Positions 40,073 to 50,069 are shown, counted from the first letter of the stretch. The stretch: 64,000 nt of DNA from UPXZ01 sp964498765 (GCA_964498765.1 CAZCIU010000003.1:30276-94275), one strand, 5' to 3'. Notes: generated from the sequence alone by a model not told the origin. Translations and numbers: made by a program.

Positions 40073-41587
40073 TTACTGATGCTCTTTTCGAAGCAAGTCA
40101 TTGACCGTTTTTACGGGATTGAATGTTTCTATCGGCACTTCTACGAAAATCGTGTTCCAGTCGCTCATCGCACCGTTCCAAAGTCCCGGAAGTTCCAACG
40201 CTTTCAGTTCGCGTCCGCTTTTGGATTTTAGCGAGATAAATCCGGTGTTTTTATCCACATATTTCAGCAAATCAAATTTCTCGCCTTTGTAATTTTTCAC
40301 GCCACACACCAAATCCACAGGATTGAAATGCGATGCGTGTTGCATTTTGGCTTTTTCAGTCTGGTTGCTCAAATCAATTTGCGAACTTTCAAGAATTTGA
40401 GGTGAAACAGTTCCATCCTGATTTACTGTTAAAAATGGGCCGCCACCCGGCTCACCCACGTTTTTCACCATGCCACAAACTCGAATTGGGCGATTTAGTT
40501 TATTGTACAAATAAAGTCTTAAATCATTTCCTTTTAGCGATTTAATATCGGAATGATGATTATTTAATTTCGCTTCGCAGAATTGAGCAATAACAGCCAG
40601 CTTAGCGTCAGAAATTTGCTCATTTTCAAGCTCTTTCAGATAAGCAAAGGCTTGATTTTGCAACTTCACCAAAATACCTGCAATGAGTTTTTTATAATCC
40701 ACAGTCACGTCTTTCATTGCATCGGGCACCACATTGTCGATGTTTTTTATAAAAATCACGTCGTAATCCAGGTCGTTCAGATTGGCAATCAAAGCTCCGT
40801 GTCCACCCGGACGGAAAAGCAATTCACCGTCTTCGCGGAAAGGTTCATTATTATTATCAGCTGCAAGCGTATCTGTAGATGGTTTTTGCTCAGAGAAACT
40901 TACGTTGAATTTCACACTATATTTCTGTTCAAATTCAGGCAAACTTTCCTGTAAATGCTTTTCAAACAAAGCTGTGTGCTCACTCGAAACAGTAAAATGG
41001 ATATTTACATTTCCTCCACTTTGTGCGTAAAGCGCACCTTCCACCAAATGCTCTTGCATCGGGGTTCGTTTTTCTGAAGGATAGGAATGAAATTTCAGCA
41101 ATCCTTTCGGTAAGGAACCATAATTCAAGCCATTATCATTCAATAAATCAGAAACTACATCTTTGTACAATCCAGCAGAAACTAATTCAGGAATGCCTTT
41201 GTTTTCATTTTTGATGCATGTTTCATTTAAATCATCGTAAAAAGCAAACTTTTCTATTTCATCAAAAAACTTCTTTTCAAAACTTCCCGTTGGCGCATTA
41301 TCTTCATTTTCAAGAAACGAAAACAAGTCTTTGAACATGCGACTTGCCGCTCCGGAAGCCGGTACAAATTTTAGTACTTTTGCTCCTGAATTCAAATAAT
41401 CAGCCCAGATTTTCAGGTATTTTTGCAAATCTTCATCTGAAATTTTCAAAATTCCATTTCCAATTGAAGCTGCATCACGAATTTCCAAAAACGGAAAACC
41501 GGTTTTGAAATTTTGCAACTGCTCTTCAATTTGCTGCATTGAAATTCCGCGTTTTTGAAGCGTAATTTCATCATTTGGTAGTAGCAT
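40073..41587 (-). CDS. DUF4301 family protein, nucleotidyltransferase-like
   Basis: A 504-residue cytosolic protein of a Bacteroidetes family without a known role. The ATG at 41587 (MLLPNDEITLQKRGIS) is preferred over a longer frame that begins in the preceding gene's terminal region. Motifs resemble UDP-sugar pyrophosphorylases: KFVPASGAASRMFKDL (about 70-85) stands where the nucleotide loop would be, LLFRPGGHGALIANLNDLD (about 250-268) where the PxGHG loop would be, and VIFIKNIDNVVPD (about 271-283) where the acidic metal site would be. A C-terminal GEPGGGPFLTV follows. A sugar or nucleotide transferase is therefore possible, but this is inference from motifs only. Confidence 0.78.
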   Translation of the reverse strand: MLLPNDEITLQKRGISMQQIEEQLQNFKTGFPFLEIRDAASIGNGILKISDEDLQKYLKIWADYLNSGAKVLKFVPASGAASRMFKDLFSFLENEDNAPTGSFEKKFFDEIEKFAFYDDLNETCIKNENKGIPELVSAGLYKDVVSDLLNDNGLNYGSLPKGLLKFHSYPSEKRTPMQEHLVEGALYAQSGGNVNIHFTVSSEHTALFEKHLQESLPEFEQKYSVKFNVSFSEQKPSTDTLAADNNNEPFREDGELLFRPGGHGALIANLNDLDYDVIFIKNIDNVVPDAMKDVTVDYKKLIAGILVKLQNQAFAYLKELENEQISDAKLAVIAQFCEAKLNNHHSDIKSLKGNDLRLYLYNKLNRPIRVCGMVKNVGEPGGGPFLTVNQDGTVSPQILESSQIDLSNQTEKAKMQHASHFNPVDLVCGVKNYKGEKFDLLKYVDKNTGFISLKSKSGRELKALELPGLWNGAMSDWNTIFVEVPIETFNPVKTVNDLLRKEHQ

Positions 41588-41638
41588 AAGTATAGTTTTT
41601 AGAGTGAATAATTGTAGTTTGATGATTAACACGTGGAG

Positions 41639-42670
41639 TTATTTTCCCAACTGCTTATTAATCAGTATCAGTTCATCTTTTCTGTTTTTGAGGTAACGAT
41701 AATAATCCACCAGCGATAAAATTTCATCTTGCGAAGGCGCCACAAAAACAATGTTTTGATAATATTCTATTGCTTTCACCGTATTATCAATTGCTTTGTC
41801 AATATCTCCCATTATTTCGTATGTAATCGCCTTATTGTTAGCTGCATAGTATCTGGTTTTGTAGCCTTCTTTATTGTCGGCTTTGTCCCAATGACTGATA
41901 GCTTCTTCCCATTTTCTTTGAGAAATTGAGGTCATTGCATCTTTCATATAAGCCGGACTTTTCGGCGTGTAATAATACCGATCTTGCTTTTCCCAGCGTG
42001 GAATCATTCTGTCGGCAATATTAGAGCCGGCTAGAATACACGCATCAACCAAAGCATTATATCGGCTTGGCAAATCGGATGATTTTGCTTCTTCCCACGA
42101 AAATTCATCTGTGAAATCCTTGCTTGTTGCCACCGTATCGTATGGATAATGAATTGACCATTTTGATTCTACCAAGACATCCACAACTCCGCTTAGATTT
42201 GGACCCGGAGCTATCATTCTGTCTGTCAGAAGAATATGATCCAATGAAATCACAGCTTCCACATCGTACAAATTGCAAAGAAATCGCACAGTCGTTTTCG
42301 TGAGAGGAAGGACTTTGTAAAAATTGTCCGAAGTATTCACTTTTGTATCCGACATACTTACGGAACCAAAAAATCCTTTGTCCTCCAGATTTTCGCGCAA
42401 GCTTGCCGTAGTGAAAACCGCAGCACTGTCAAATTTCAACGAAACCTGCTTAGGAGTTTCCCAATCGGAAAAAGAGGAATAATCGTAATGTCCCAAATTA
42501 TATGGCTGAATGGACGCATTATTTACAATCAAGACATTTTGCACCGTGGGCGAAAAACTCACTTCTGCCGGGCGAAGAATATCTAAAGTTGTAAACATCC
42601 GCTGCGTGCTGCACGACGCGAGAAAAAACACGGAGATAAAAATCAGATTGTATATTATTCTCATTTTCAT
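41639..42670 (-). CDS. DUF6340 family lipoprotein with TPR-like C-terminus
   Basis: A 343-residue lipoprotein: lipobox LASC (Cys about 20), followed by STQRMFTTLDILRPAEVSF, the conserved start of the family. The middle part holds a strand-rich domain with DVEAVISLDHILLTDR. The last third (about 250-330) reads as helical repeats (WEEAISHWDKADNKEG, then NNKAITYEIMGDIDKAIDNT) like TPRs, a protein-interaction scaffold. Function is unknown. It lies 51 bp upstream of the DUF4301 gene on the same strand. Confidence 0.82.
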   Translation of the reverse strand: MKMRIIYNLIFISVFFLASCSTQRMFTTLDILRPAEVSFSPTVQNVLIVNNASIQPYNLGHYDYSSFSDWETPKQVSLKFDSAAVFTTASLRENLEDKGFFGSVSMSDTKVNTSDNFYKVLPLTKTTVRFLCNLYDVEAVISLDHILLTDRMIAPGPNLSGVVDVLVESKWSIHYPYDTVATSKDFTDEFSWEEAKSSDLPSRYNALVDACILAGSNIADRMIPRWEKQDRYYYTPKSPAYMKDAMTSISQRKWEEAISHWDKADNKEGYKTRYYAANNKAITYEIMGDIDKAIDNTVKAIEYYQNIVFVAPSQDEILSLVDYYRYLKNRKDELILINKQLGK

Positions 42671-42711
42671 TGTTACAGAAAATTAAGGATGAATTAATGT
42701 CTTTTACAAAG

Positions 42712-43461
42712 TTAAAAATTTATTGATAAACTGTCATACGCAAAATGAATATTTTCAGGTAATTCCTTCTCAATTTCACTTTGCCGGCTCAAATGATGGC
42801 TTGCATGTGTAAAATAAGTTTCATTTGCGCTAATTTTTCGGGAAATGGCAAGCGCTTCTTCAATATTCAAATGCGAAAAATGCTCTTCTTTTCGCAATGC
42901 ATTAATGACTAAAATTTTCAAGCCTTTCAGTTTTTCAAACTCCCGTTCCGGAATTGTCTTTACATCAGTCAAATAAGCAATATCACCAATTCTATAGCCC
43001 AAAATCGGTAATCGAGCGTGCATTACACGGATTGGAATAATCTCCAAGTCATCAATTTTGAAGCTATTTTCATTGATTTCGTACAAATCTAAACTCGGAA
43101 CTCCGGGCATTTTGTATTTTCCGAAACAATAGGGCATATTTCGCTGAATGGCATCCAATACATTTCGTTCAGCATTAATATTCACTTTGCCAAGCGGTCG
43201 CACATCATCCATTCCACCTACGTGGTCATAATGCTCGTGCGTAAGCAAAATAGCATCAATGTGAAAAATCTTATTCGTGATCAATTGCTGCCTTAAATCC
43301 GGTCCTGCATCAATCAAAATCCGCTTATTGCCCGCAGTAATCAACGCCGAGCAACGCAGCCTTTTGTCTCTTGGGTCGGTCGATTGGCAAGTATTACATC
43401 CGCAACCAAGCTGCGGAACTCCCGTGGACGTACCTGTTCCAAGAAAAGTAATATTATTCAT
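42712..43461 (-). CDS. Metallo-beta-lactamase-fold hydrolase (PhnP-like)
   Basis: A 249-residue metal-dependent hydrolase. FLGTGTSTGVPQLGCGCNTC with later LRCSAL is the start seen in PhnP and relatives, where Cys residues bind a structural zinc. LLTHEHYDHVGGMDDVRPL is the HxHxDH metal motif (about 76-84). YLTDVKTIPE supplies the later Asp, and FTHASHHL the last His. PhnP acts on cyclic ribose phosphates in phosphonate breakdown, but no phn genes are present, so a general phosphodiesterase is the safer call. An earlier TTG two codons upstream is not preferred. Confidence 0.88.
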   Translation of the reverse strand: MNNITFLGTGTSTGVPQLGCGCNTCQSTDPRDKRLRCSALITAGNKRILIDAGPDLRQQLITNKIFHIDAILLTHEHYDHVGGMDDVRPLGKVNINAERNVLDAIQRNMPYCFGKYKMPGVPSLDLYEINENSFKIDDLEIIPIRVMHARLPILGYRIGDIAYLTDVKTIPEREFEKLKGLKILVINALRKEEHFSHLNIEEALAISRKISANETYFTHASHHLSRQSEIEKELPENIHFAYDSLSINF

Positions 43462-43507
43462 TATCAAAAACTTTCAACTTTAATAATATTCCAAACTTTC
43501 AACTCCA

Positions 43508-44842
43508 TCAAATTCGCATCCTAATTCTCCATTCCGAAGGATAAAGGTTGTTGCTTCTGTTGCCAATATTTTTAATCCAGCCTATCGGAAGCGATTTGTA
43601 AGTCAAAAGCACATAGCCTTTTTCTGCTTCCGGAAAATGCACAGTCTCCTTCCGAAGATATTGGATGGCCGTTTCTTTATCCACTTCTACCCTATTTTGA
43701 CCTTCCAAATTCAATTTTTTTGACAAAGCCAAGCTAATATGTGGAATGAAATCTTTTCCTTTTTGTTCAGCAAGACTTATACCGAAGTGCATTATTCGCA
43801 GATTTTTCTTCAGAGTTTCCCACTTTTCCTTATGAATTTTTTTGATGGCTGAAATAATATTATTGTCTGAAATTATTTCCCAGGTTTCAGGATTTAGAAG
43901 ATTATTTTTAAGTTCCGCTGTTTTTGCATCCAATTTCTGACTAACAACGGCATTCTTTTTCCCTGAAATTTTCGGGAAAGGACTTTCTGACGTTTTTCTT
44001 AAAACAGCCATAAAAAATCCTTCTCCATGAGTTTTGTGTGGGAAAAAGCGATAGCCATTCTCAGAGACCATAATTTCCGGAAAAGCAGCAGTATTCAAAT
44101 GCAAAACGTCAGCACCAAGTTCACTCGCAATCCAAGCTACATTTTCCTCATTTTCATTGCGATTAAATGTACACGTGCTGTAAATAAGTACGCCGCCACA
44201 TTTCAGACTATCCCAAACATCGGTAAGAATATCGCGCTGCCTTTCGGCGCACATAAGCACATTCTGAATGCTCCATTCATCGATTGCTCCGGCATCTTTC
44301 CGAAACATTCCTTCACCCGAGCAAGGCGCATCCACCACTACTACATCAAAAAAAGAAAGAATTTTTCCAAAATCTTTCGGCGAATTATTGCTAACAAGCA
44401 CATTGTCATTTCCCCATTTTATCAGATTTTCAGCTAAAATAAACGCCCGACTTTTTATTATTTCATTACTGACCAAAAATCCATTTTCATTCAAAAATTG
44501 CGAAATAAGCGTAGATTTTCCACCGGGTGCCGCACTCAAATCAAGCACACAGCTATCTTTCGCAACGAATTTCTCCAAAGCTTGCTGCAAAAACATAGAC
44601 GATGCTTCCTGTACGTAATATGCACCCGCATGAAAAAGCGGATCCGCAGTAAAAAGCGGTCGCTCACTAAGATAAAATCCGGAATTACACCAAGGTACTT
44701 TTTCTTCGGAAGGCGTAAGTTCGATTTTATTATTCACACGAATACTCACGGGCGAATTTTCTTGCATAGCTTCCAGAAAGGGCGTAAAATCGTCTTTCAG
44801 AAGTTTTTTAATCTCTGATATAAATGGTGCCGGTAGGTTCAT
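43508..44842 (-). CDS. RsmF-like rRNA/tRNA (cytosine-5)-methyltransferase
   Basis: A 444-residue SAM-dependent RNA methyltransferase of the NOL1/NOP2/Sun family. VLDLSAAPGGKSTLISQFL (about 109-127) is the SAM loop. The catalytic cysteines lie in VVDAPCSGEGMFRKD (about 176) and LIYSTCTFNRNENE (about 227). The C-terminal domain (about 300-444) is the RNA-binding PUA-like extension of RsmF/YebU, which modifies C1407 of 16S rRNA in E. coli. The target here may differ. The ATG at 44842 is chosen over a TTG four codons upstream, which lies in the promoter. Confidence 0.9.
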   Translation of the reverse strand: MNLPAPFISEIKKLLKDDFTPFLEAMQENSPVSIRVNNKIELTPSEEKVPWCNSGFYLSERPLFTADPLFHAGAYYVQEASSMFLQQALEKFVAKDSCVLDLSAAPGGKSTLISQFLNENGFLVSNEIIKSRAFILAENLIKWGNDNVLVSNNSPKDFGKILSFFDVVVVDAPCSGEGMFRKDAGAIDEWSIQNVLMCAERQRDILTDVWDSLKCGGVLIYSTCTFNRNENEENVAWIASELGADVLHLNTAAFPEIMVSENGYRFFPHKTHGEGFFMAVLRKTSESPFPKISGKKNAVVSQKLDAKTAELKNNLLNPETWEIISDNNIISAIKKIHKEKWETLKKNLRIMHFGISLAEQKGKDFIPHISLALSKKLNLEGQNRVEVDKETAIQYLRKETVHFPEAEKGYVLLTYKSLPIGWIKNIGNRSNNLYPSEWRIRMRI

Positions 44843-44851
44843 AATTATATG

Positions 44852-44859
44852 CAAATATA
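44852..44859 (-). promoter_or_regulatory. -7 promoter element for the RsmF-like gene
   Basis: Reads TATATTTG on the minus strand and ends 9 bp before the ATG, giving a very short or absent leader. Confidence 0.45.
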
Positions 44860-44982
44860 GTTAAAATCCGTTCTATATAACGTTTTCAAACGAATATTAT
44901 TAGACGAAATTTTTTATCATATCAACTAAAAAGACTAATATTGCATATTCTTTCTGAAAAACATTTCAAACAAAAATATTCT

Positions 44983-47244
44983 ATGAAACTAAAATCATTT
45001 GCAGCTCTTTTGGTAGTCGGCACAATCGCATTGACTTCCTGCAAAAAAGAAAACATCACGGATTACACCGCGTTTGTTGATCCGTTTATCGGCACGGGCG
45101 GTCACGGACACACTTTCCCCGGGCCAACTTATCCGCACGGAATGGTGCAGCTCAGCCCTGACACTCGCATTTACGAGTGGGACGCTGTTTCGGGTTATCA
45201 CACCACCGACAGCACAATTAATGGATTTTCGCATACGCACTTGAGCGGAACGGGAATTGGCGACTACACCGATGTGCTTGTAATGCCGATTGTAGGCGAA
45301 CCTGAAATTTCCAAAGCAGCCCCATCATCGCAACAGACTTCCTTTGCATCACCTTTCAGAAAAGAAACTGAAACTGCTATTCCGGGTTATTACAGCGTAG
45401 AACTTGACCGCTACAAAGTGAAAGCCGAACTTGCAGCCACGCAACGAGCCGGTTTTCATAAATACACTTTCCCAACAAGCAATAAATCGGGTTTGCTGAT
45501 TGACCTGGATTTTACCAATCAAAATCACCCGACCGACAGCATTATCATTGAAGTAATGAGTGACACGGAAGTAAGAGGTTTGAAAAAATCTCGCGGATGG
45601 GCTCGTGAGCAATGGGTTTATTTCTACGCAGTTACATCAAAACCATTCACTTCGGTTAGCATTTATAAAAATGACAGTCTGACTACCGAAACGAAAAATC
45701 TGTACGGAAAAAGCGGTAAAATTTTCCTTGCTTTTGAAACGAAAGACAAAGAAGAAGTACTGCTGAAAGTGGGAATTTCTCCGGTGGATTTGGACGGTGC
45801 GAAGAAAAACTTGGACAAAGAAATTCCGGAGTGGGATTTTGAAAAAGTGAAAATTGACACTCGCAAAGCGTGGAATGAATACTTAGCAAAAATTGATATA
45901 GAAACGGAAGATAAAGTTCAAAAACGAATTTTCTATACCGCAATGTATCACACAGCCATTGCACCGAATATTTTCTCGGATGTGGATGGTCGCTACCGTG
46001 GATTGGATAAACAAATTCACCAATCAGACGAAAATAAATACACTGTTTTCTCAACTTGGGACACGATGCGTGCACTTCATCCACTGCTAACTATCATTGA
46101 TCCAGAGAAAAACGGCGAATTTATCCGAATGCTACTAACGCATTATCAACAAGGCGGCGTTTTGCCGATGTGGGAATTAGCTGGAAATTACACAGCAACG
46201 ATGATTGGTTATAATTCTGTGCCAATAATTGTGGATGCGTATATGAAAGGCTACCGAAATTTTGATTTGGATCTGGCTTACGGGGCTATTTTAAAATCGT
46301 CAAACCACGACACTACGGGTATTAAAGATAATTCTATTTATGTAAATGCACTTCAACCGCTTTCTAAAAAATATAAAAATGAAATTGGTTACGTGCCGTT
46401 TGATACCGAGCTGGAAAGCGTGGCAAAAGGGCTTGAATACGCGTATCAAGATTGGTGTATTTTGCAAATGGCGAAAGACCGAAAAGATACGGCAAACATT
46501 GCCAAATACGAAAAATTAGCTACAAATTACAAAAACTACTTTGATCCATCGGTTGGTTTTATGCGCGGAAAAGACTTGAAGGGAAATTGGCGTACGCCGT
46601 TTAATCCTCGAAGTTCCACTCACCGCGAAGACGATTATTGCGAAGGAACAGCTTGGCAATGGTTGTGGTTTGTACCGCATCAACCGGATAGTTTGGTGAA
46701 ATTGCTGGGCGGACGCGAAAAATTTATCGAAAAATTGGATGGATTATTTACTGCCGATTCTAAAATTGAAGGTGCGCAAACTTCCGTGGATATTACCGGA
46801 TTAATTGGTCAATATGCTCACGGAAACGAGCCGAGCCACCACATTATTCATTTTTACAACTACATCGATCAGCCTTTCAAAACGCAGGAATTGATTGACA
46901 GCGTGCTTTATTCGCAGTATTCTGATCAGCCGGATGGACTTTCAGGCAATGAAGATTGCGGTCAAATGTCGGCATGGTACATTCTAAATTCGATGGGTTT
47001 CTATCAAGTTGCACCGGGAAATCCGACCTACTCTATCGGTCGTCCTTTGTTTGACAATGTTGCGATAAAAGTGGGCGAAGGTAAAGTTTTTGAAATAAAA
47101 ACAACCAACAATTCCAAGAAAAACAAATACATCGAAAGCATAAAACTGAACGGTAAAAAATTAGAAAAACCATTCTTTACGCATGCAGAATTGATGGCAG
47201 GCGGAAAAATGGAAATCACGATGACTGATAAAGCCGTGAAATAA
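44983..47244 (+). CDS. GH92 family alpha-1,2-mannosidase (lipoprotein)
   Basis: A 753-residue lipoprotein glycosidase: signal peptide with lipobox LTSC (Cys20), start at the ATG 44983 rather than an upstream TTG. The GH92 pattern is plain: VDPFIGTGGHGHTFPGP near the start, FSHTHLSGTGIGDYTD, FSTWDTMRALHPLLT, HREDDYCEGTAWQW (catalytic acid Glu, about 545), GNEPSHH and SGNEDCGQMSAWYI (Asp near 647). These calcium-dependent exo-enzymes trim alpha-mannose from N-glycans or yeast mannan. CKKEN after the lipid Cys might be a surface-export signal. No SusCD pair lies next to it. Confidence 0.93.
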   Translation: MKLKSFAALLVVGTIALTSCKKENITDYTAFVDPFIGTGGHGHTFPGPTYPHGMVQLSPDTRIYEWDAVSGYHTTDSTINGFSHTHLSGTGIGDYTDVLVMPIVGEPEISKAAPSSQQTSFASPFRKETETAIPGYYSVELDRYKVKAELAATQRAGFHKYTFPTSNKSGLLIDLDFTNQNHPTDSIIIEVMSDTEVRGLKKSRGWAREQWVYFYAVTSKPFTSVSIYKNDSLTTETKNLYGKSGKIFLAFETKDKEEVLLKVGISPVDLDGAKKNLDKEIPEWDFEKVKIDTRKAWNEYLAKIDIETEDKVQKRIFYTAMYHTAIAPNIFSDVDGRYRGLDKQIHQSDENKYTVFSTWDTMRALHPLLTIIDPEKNGEFIRMLLTHYQQGGVLPMWELAGNYTATMIGYNSVPIIVDAYMKGYRNFDLDLAYGAILKSSNHDTTGIKDNSIYVNALQPLSKKYKNEIGYVPFDTELESVAKGLEYAYQDWCILQMAKDRKDTANIAKYEKLATNYKNYFDPSVGFMRGKDLKGNWRTPFNPRSSTHREDDYCEGTAWQWLWFVPHQPDSLVKLLGGREKFIEKLDGLFTADSKIEGAQTSVDITGLIGQYAHGNEPSHHIIHFYNYIDQPFKTQELIDSVLYSQYSDQPDGLSGNEDCGQMSAWYILNSMGFYQVAPGNPTYSIGRPLFDNVAIKVGEGKVFEIKTTNNSKKNKYIESIKLNGKKLEKPFFTHAELMAGGKMEITMTDKAVK

Positions 47245-47290
47245 TTCTGAGTTTTCAGTTTATTGCTATTATTGCAAAAGCAAATATTTA

Positions 47291-47329
47291 ATCAGCCAAA
47301 GTTTTTTTATAACTTTGGCTGATTTTTTA
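47291..47329 (+). terminator. Intrinsic terminator after the GH92 gene
   Basis: A perfect 13-bp stem (ATCAGCCAAAGTT / AACTTTGGCTGAT), 7-nt loop and six T, 46 bp past the stop codon. Confidence 0.88.
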
Positions 47330-47438
47330 TTGCAAAATTTACTACGGCATATAAATTGCTTAAACAGTTAGAAATTACTCATACAGCCAATTTTATTCGT
47401 GTTTTCACGTTAAAATATATAGGAAAAATCCTTTGAAA

Positions 47439-48686
47439 ATGAAGATTAAACTATTCATACTATTATTAATAAGTGCTATCGCATTGCATGCTCAGGAAAC
47501 TTACAGCACGCAGATTTTTCACGAAAATGTAAAAACGCTGCAAGTGAAAGTGAACGGAAATGCGCTTGTTTTGGCGATTATTCCATTAAACGGAAATGAT
47601 GTGCTGCAAATCAGCTTTGATGAAATGTCGCACGAAAGGCATTCATATTCTTATGAAATCAAGCATTGCAACGCCGATTGGAGCATTTCGTCGCTTTCTT
47701 CAGCGGAATTTATTCAAGGATTTTCGCGCGGCTACATCGATGATTACGCACTTTCAGTGAATACAAGTTTTCTCTATACTAATTATCAATTTTCGCTTCC
47801 GAATGATGATGTACGATTTTTAGTTTCGGGCAATTACATTGTAATTATTTACAAAGATAATGACACCGAAAATCCGGTTGCGCAGGTAGGTTTTTCGGTT
47901 GTTGAGCCAAGTGTGGAAATTGATGCTAAAGTAAGAGGAAATACGGATGTAGAGATAAATAACAGTAAGCAACAAGTTGATTTTGAGGTGTTTTTCAAAA
48001 ATTATAAAATTCAAGACGCTCATTCAGAAATAAAAGTTGTGGTTCGCCAAAACGACCGCATTGACAATCAAGTGACTGACTTAAAACCAACTTATTATTC
48101 TGTTGATAAATTGAGCTTCGTGAATAACCGCAATTTGATTTTTGAAGGTGGAAATGAGTATCGCCGATTTGACTTTTCATCCATTTATAATTATGATGAG
48201 CGAGTGGATCAAATAAAATTTGAGCGTCCGCATTACAATGTTTATTTGACCGAAAGCGAAATCCGCCAAAAAGAGCGTTATCAGGTTGATTTTGATGCGA
48301 ATGGTCGTTTTGTGATTAACTACCAAGACGGCTACGAAAGTGCTGATATTGAGGCAGATTATATGTATGTACATTTTTATTTGCCGGTTTACAGTCCAAT
48401 TTTAGGCGGTGACGTTTTTATCGGTGGATTTTGGAATTATAACTTGATAAACGATGCTTCCAAAATGGACTTTGACAGCTATAACAATCTTTATCACAAG
48501 ATTTTACTACTAAAACAAGGTGGTTATAATTATCAATTTTGGACTGTGCCGAACGGCGAAACGACGGCTAATGTTTCAGCCTTTGAAGGCAGCCATTGGC
48601 AAACTCAAAATCAGTACGCTATTTACGTTTATCATCGCCCTTGGGGAGGCAGATACGATAAATTAATTGGCGTGAAAATACTGTAA
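47439..48686 (+). CDS. Type IX secretion system plug protein (DUF5103)
   Basis: A 415-residue exported protein: signal peptide about 1-19 ending HAQ, then an all-beta DUF5103-type architecture. Family blocks seen are KTLQVKVNGN, YSYEIKHCNADW, EFIQGFSRGYIDDY, then VGFSVVEPSVEI, and at the C-terminus VFIGGFWNY and HWQTQNQYAIYVYHRPWGGRYD. In Flavobacterium johnsoniae the Plug protein closes the periplasmic end of the SprA translocon of the T9SS. The ATG at 47439 is chosen over a TTG two codons earlier. No other T9SS gene is adjacent, except a GldB-like gene 10 kb away. Confidence 0.85.
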   Translation: MKIKLFILLLISAIALHAQETYSTQIFHENVKTLQVKVNGNALVLAIIPLNGNDVLQISFDEMSHERHSYSYEIKHCNADWSISSLSSAEFIQGFSRGYIDDYALSVNTSFLYTNYQFSLPNDDVRFLVSGNYIVIIYKDNDTENPVAQVGFSVVEPSVEIDAKVRGNTDVEINNSKQQVDFEVFFKNYKIQDAHSEIKVVVRQNDRIDNQVTDLKPTYYSVDKLSFVNNRNLIFEGGNEYRRFDFSSIYNYDERVDQIKFERPHYNVYLTESEIRQKERYQVDFDANGRFVINYQDGYESADIEADYMYVHFYLPVYSPILGGDVFIGGFWNYNLINDASKMDFDSYNNLYHKILLLKQGGYNYQFWTVPNGETTANVSAFEGSHWQTQNQYAIYVYHRPWGGRYDKLIGVKIL

Positions 48687-48731
48687 ATCAAATCATTCAA
48701 TCGAAAATCATCAAACTTAGTTCTTAAAAAT

Positions 48732-49994
48732 ATGCTTATTTACAAATTTGGTGGAGCGTCCGTAAAATCATCCGACGGCATCCGTAATATTCTGAAAATA
48801 GTTTCAACCGTAAAAGAGGATTTATTTATCGTAGTTTCGGCGATGGGCAAAACTACAAACGCGTTGGAAGTGGTTCTCGAGAGCTTTATGAAGGCCGAAC
48901 GTGAGGCAGCTCTTGAAAAACTGACTGAAATAGAAACATATCACAAGGAAATTATCGCTGAATTATTCAAGGACAAATCTGTTGGCGAGAAGGCTGTTGA
49001 GCCATTTTTCATCAAATTAAAAACGATACTTACAGAAGGGGTTGGCAATGATTACGACCGCTGGTACGATCAAATCGTATCTTACGGCGAAGTGATTTCT
49101 ACGGCTGTTGTTTCGGCTATTTTTGCTGAAAATGGCATTGAAAATAAGTGGCTCGATATGCGTGAATTGCTCGTTACTGATAGCAATTTCCGGGAAGCAA
49201 ATGTAAATTATCTCGAATCGGAAAAACGGTTGAAAACGGCTGTGGATTTCTCAAAATATAAAATTTACATTGGTCAGGGTTTTATCGGAACGAATATGAA
49301 AGGACTGCCAACTACACTCGGCCGTGAAGGTTCGGACTATACAGCCGCAGTGGTTGGAAATCTGCTCGACGCCGACAGTGTAACCATCTGGAAAGACGTT
49401 CCGGGCATTCTTAATGGCGATCCGCACATTTTCCCAAATACCATTCTTATTCCGGAACTTTCTTATCTGGATGCTGTGGAGTTGGCGTATAGCGGTGCGC
49501 AAATTATTCACCCGAAAACCATCAAACCACTTGAAAATAAGCAAATTCCACTCTATGTTCGTCCTTTCGGAAGTCCTACGGAAGTTGGCTCGGTAATCAA
49601 CGAAATCGCAAAACCAATCAGCGTTCCGATTTTGATTTTGAAACGAAATCTGGTGCTGATTACCCTTCGCCCACTCGATTTTTCATTTATACTGGAAGAA
49701 AGTTTGACATGGATTTTTACGGTAATCGAAAAGCACCGACTGAAAGTTTCGCTTATCCAAAGTTCAGCAATCAGTATCACCATTTGCGTTGATAACAGCC
49801 GCTATTTGCAACGTGCACTGGATGAACTGGCAAACGACTACAAAGTCAGCTACAACACTGATTTGGAAATGCTTACTATTCGCGGTATCAACAAAGAAAT
49901 CAAACAACAATCCATTCAAAATCGAGAAGTACTGGTTCAGCAAGTTACAAGACGTTCCGGCCGTTTCTTGATGCGTCCATTGGAAAATTCATAA
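48732..49994 (+). CDS. lysC: Aspartate kinase
   Basis: A 420-residue monofunctional aspartokinase, which phosphorylates aspartate for lysine, threonine, methionine and diaminopimelate. YKFGGASVKSSDGIRNI opens the kinase domain, and GFIGTNMKGLPTTLGREGSD (about 178-197) holds the substrate site. SVTIWKDVPGILNGDP carries the ATP-binding region, and the tandem ACT regulatory domains cover about 290-410. A fused homoserine dehydrogenase domain is absent. It follows the plug gene after 45 bp, and the two may share a transcript by chance. Confidence 0.93.
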   Translation: MLIYKFGGASVKSSDGIRNILKIVSTVKEDLFIVVSAMGKTTNALEVVLESFMKAEREAALEKLTEIETYHKEIIAELFKDKSVGEKAVEPFFIKLKTILTEGVGNDYDRWYDQIVSYGEVISTAVVSAIFAENGIENKWLDMRELLVTDSNFREANVNYLESEKRLKTAVDFSKYKIYIGQGFIGTNMKGLPTTLGREGSDYTAAVVGNLLDADSVTIWKDVPGILNGDPHIFPNTILIPELSYLDAVELAYSGAQIIHPKTIKPLENKQIPLYVRPFGSPTEVGSVINEIAKPISVPILILKRNLVLITLRPLDFSFILEESLTWIFTVIEKHRLKVSLIQSSAISITICVDNSRYLQRALDELANDYKVSYNTDLEMLTIRGINKEIKQQSIQNREVLVQQVTRRSGRFLMRPLENS

Positions 49995-50045
49995 AACTTT
50001 TCTGTTAAATTTTCTAAATTGAGCATTAGGATAATATTATTCTTT

Positions 50046-50069
50046 TAACTTTGCAATTCAAAGTACTTT
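50046..50069 (+). promoter_or_regulatory. Promoter and operator-like palindrome before the membrane protein/regulator pair
   Basis: TAACTTTG (50046-50053) is the -7 element. It is embedded in ACTTTG-CAATT-CAAAGT (50048-50064), a palindrome that runs into a second, AAAGTACTTT. A copy with one difference lies at 50996-51017. A repressor bound here would cover the promoter. Confidence 0.6.
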
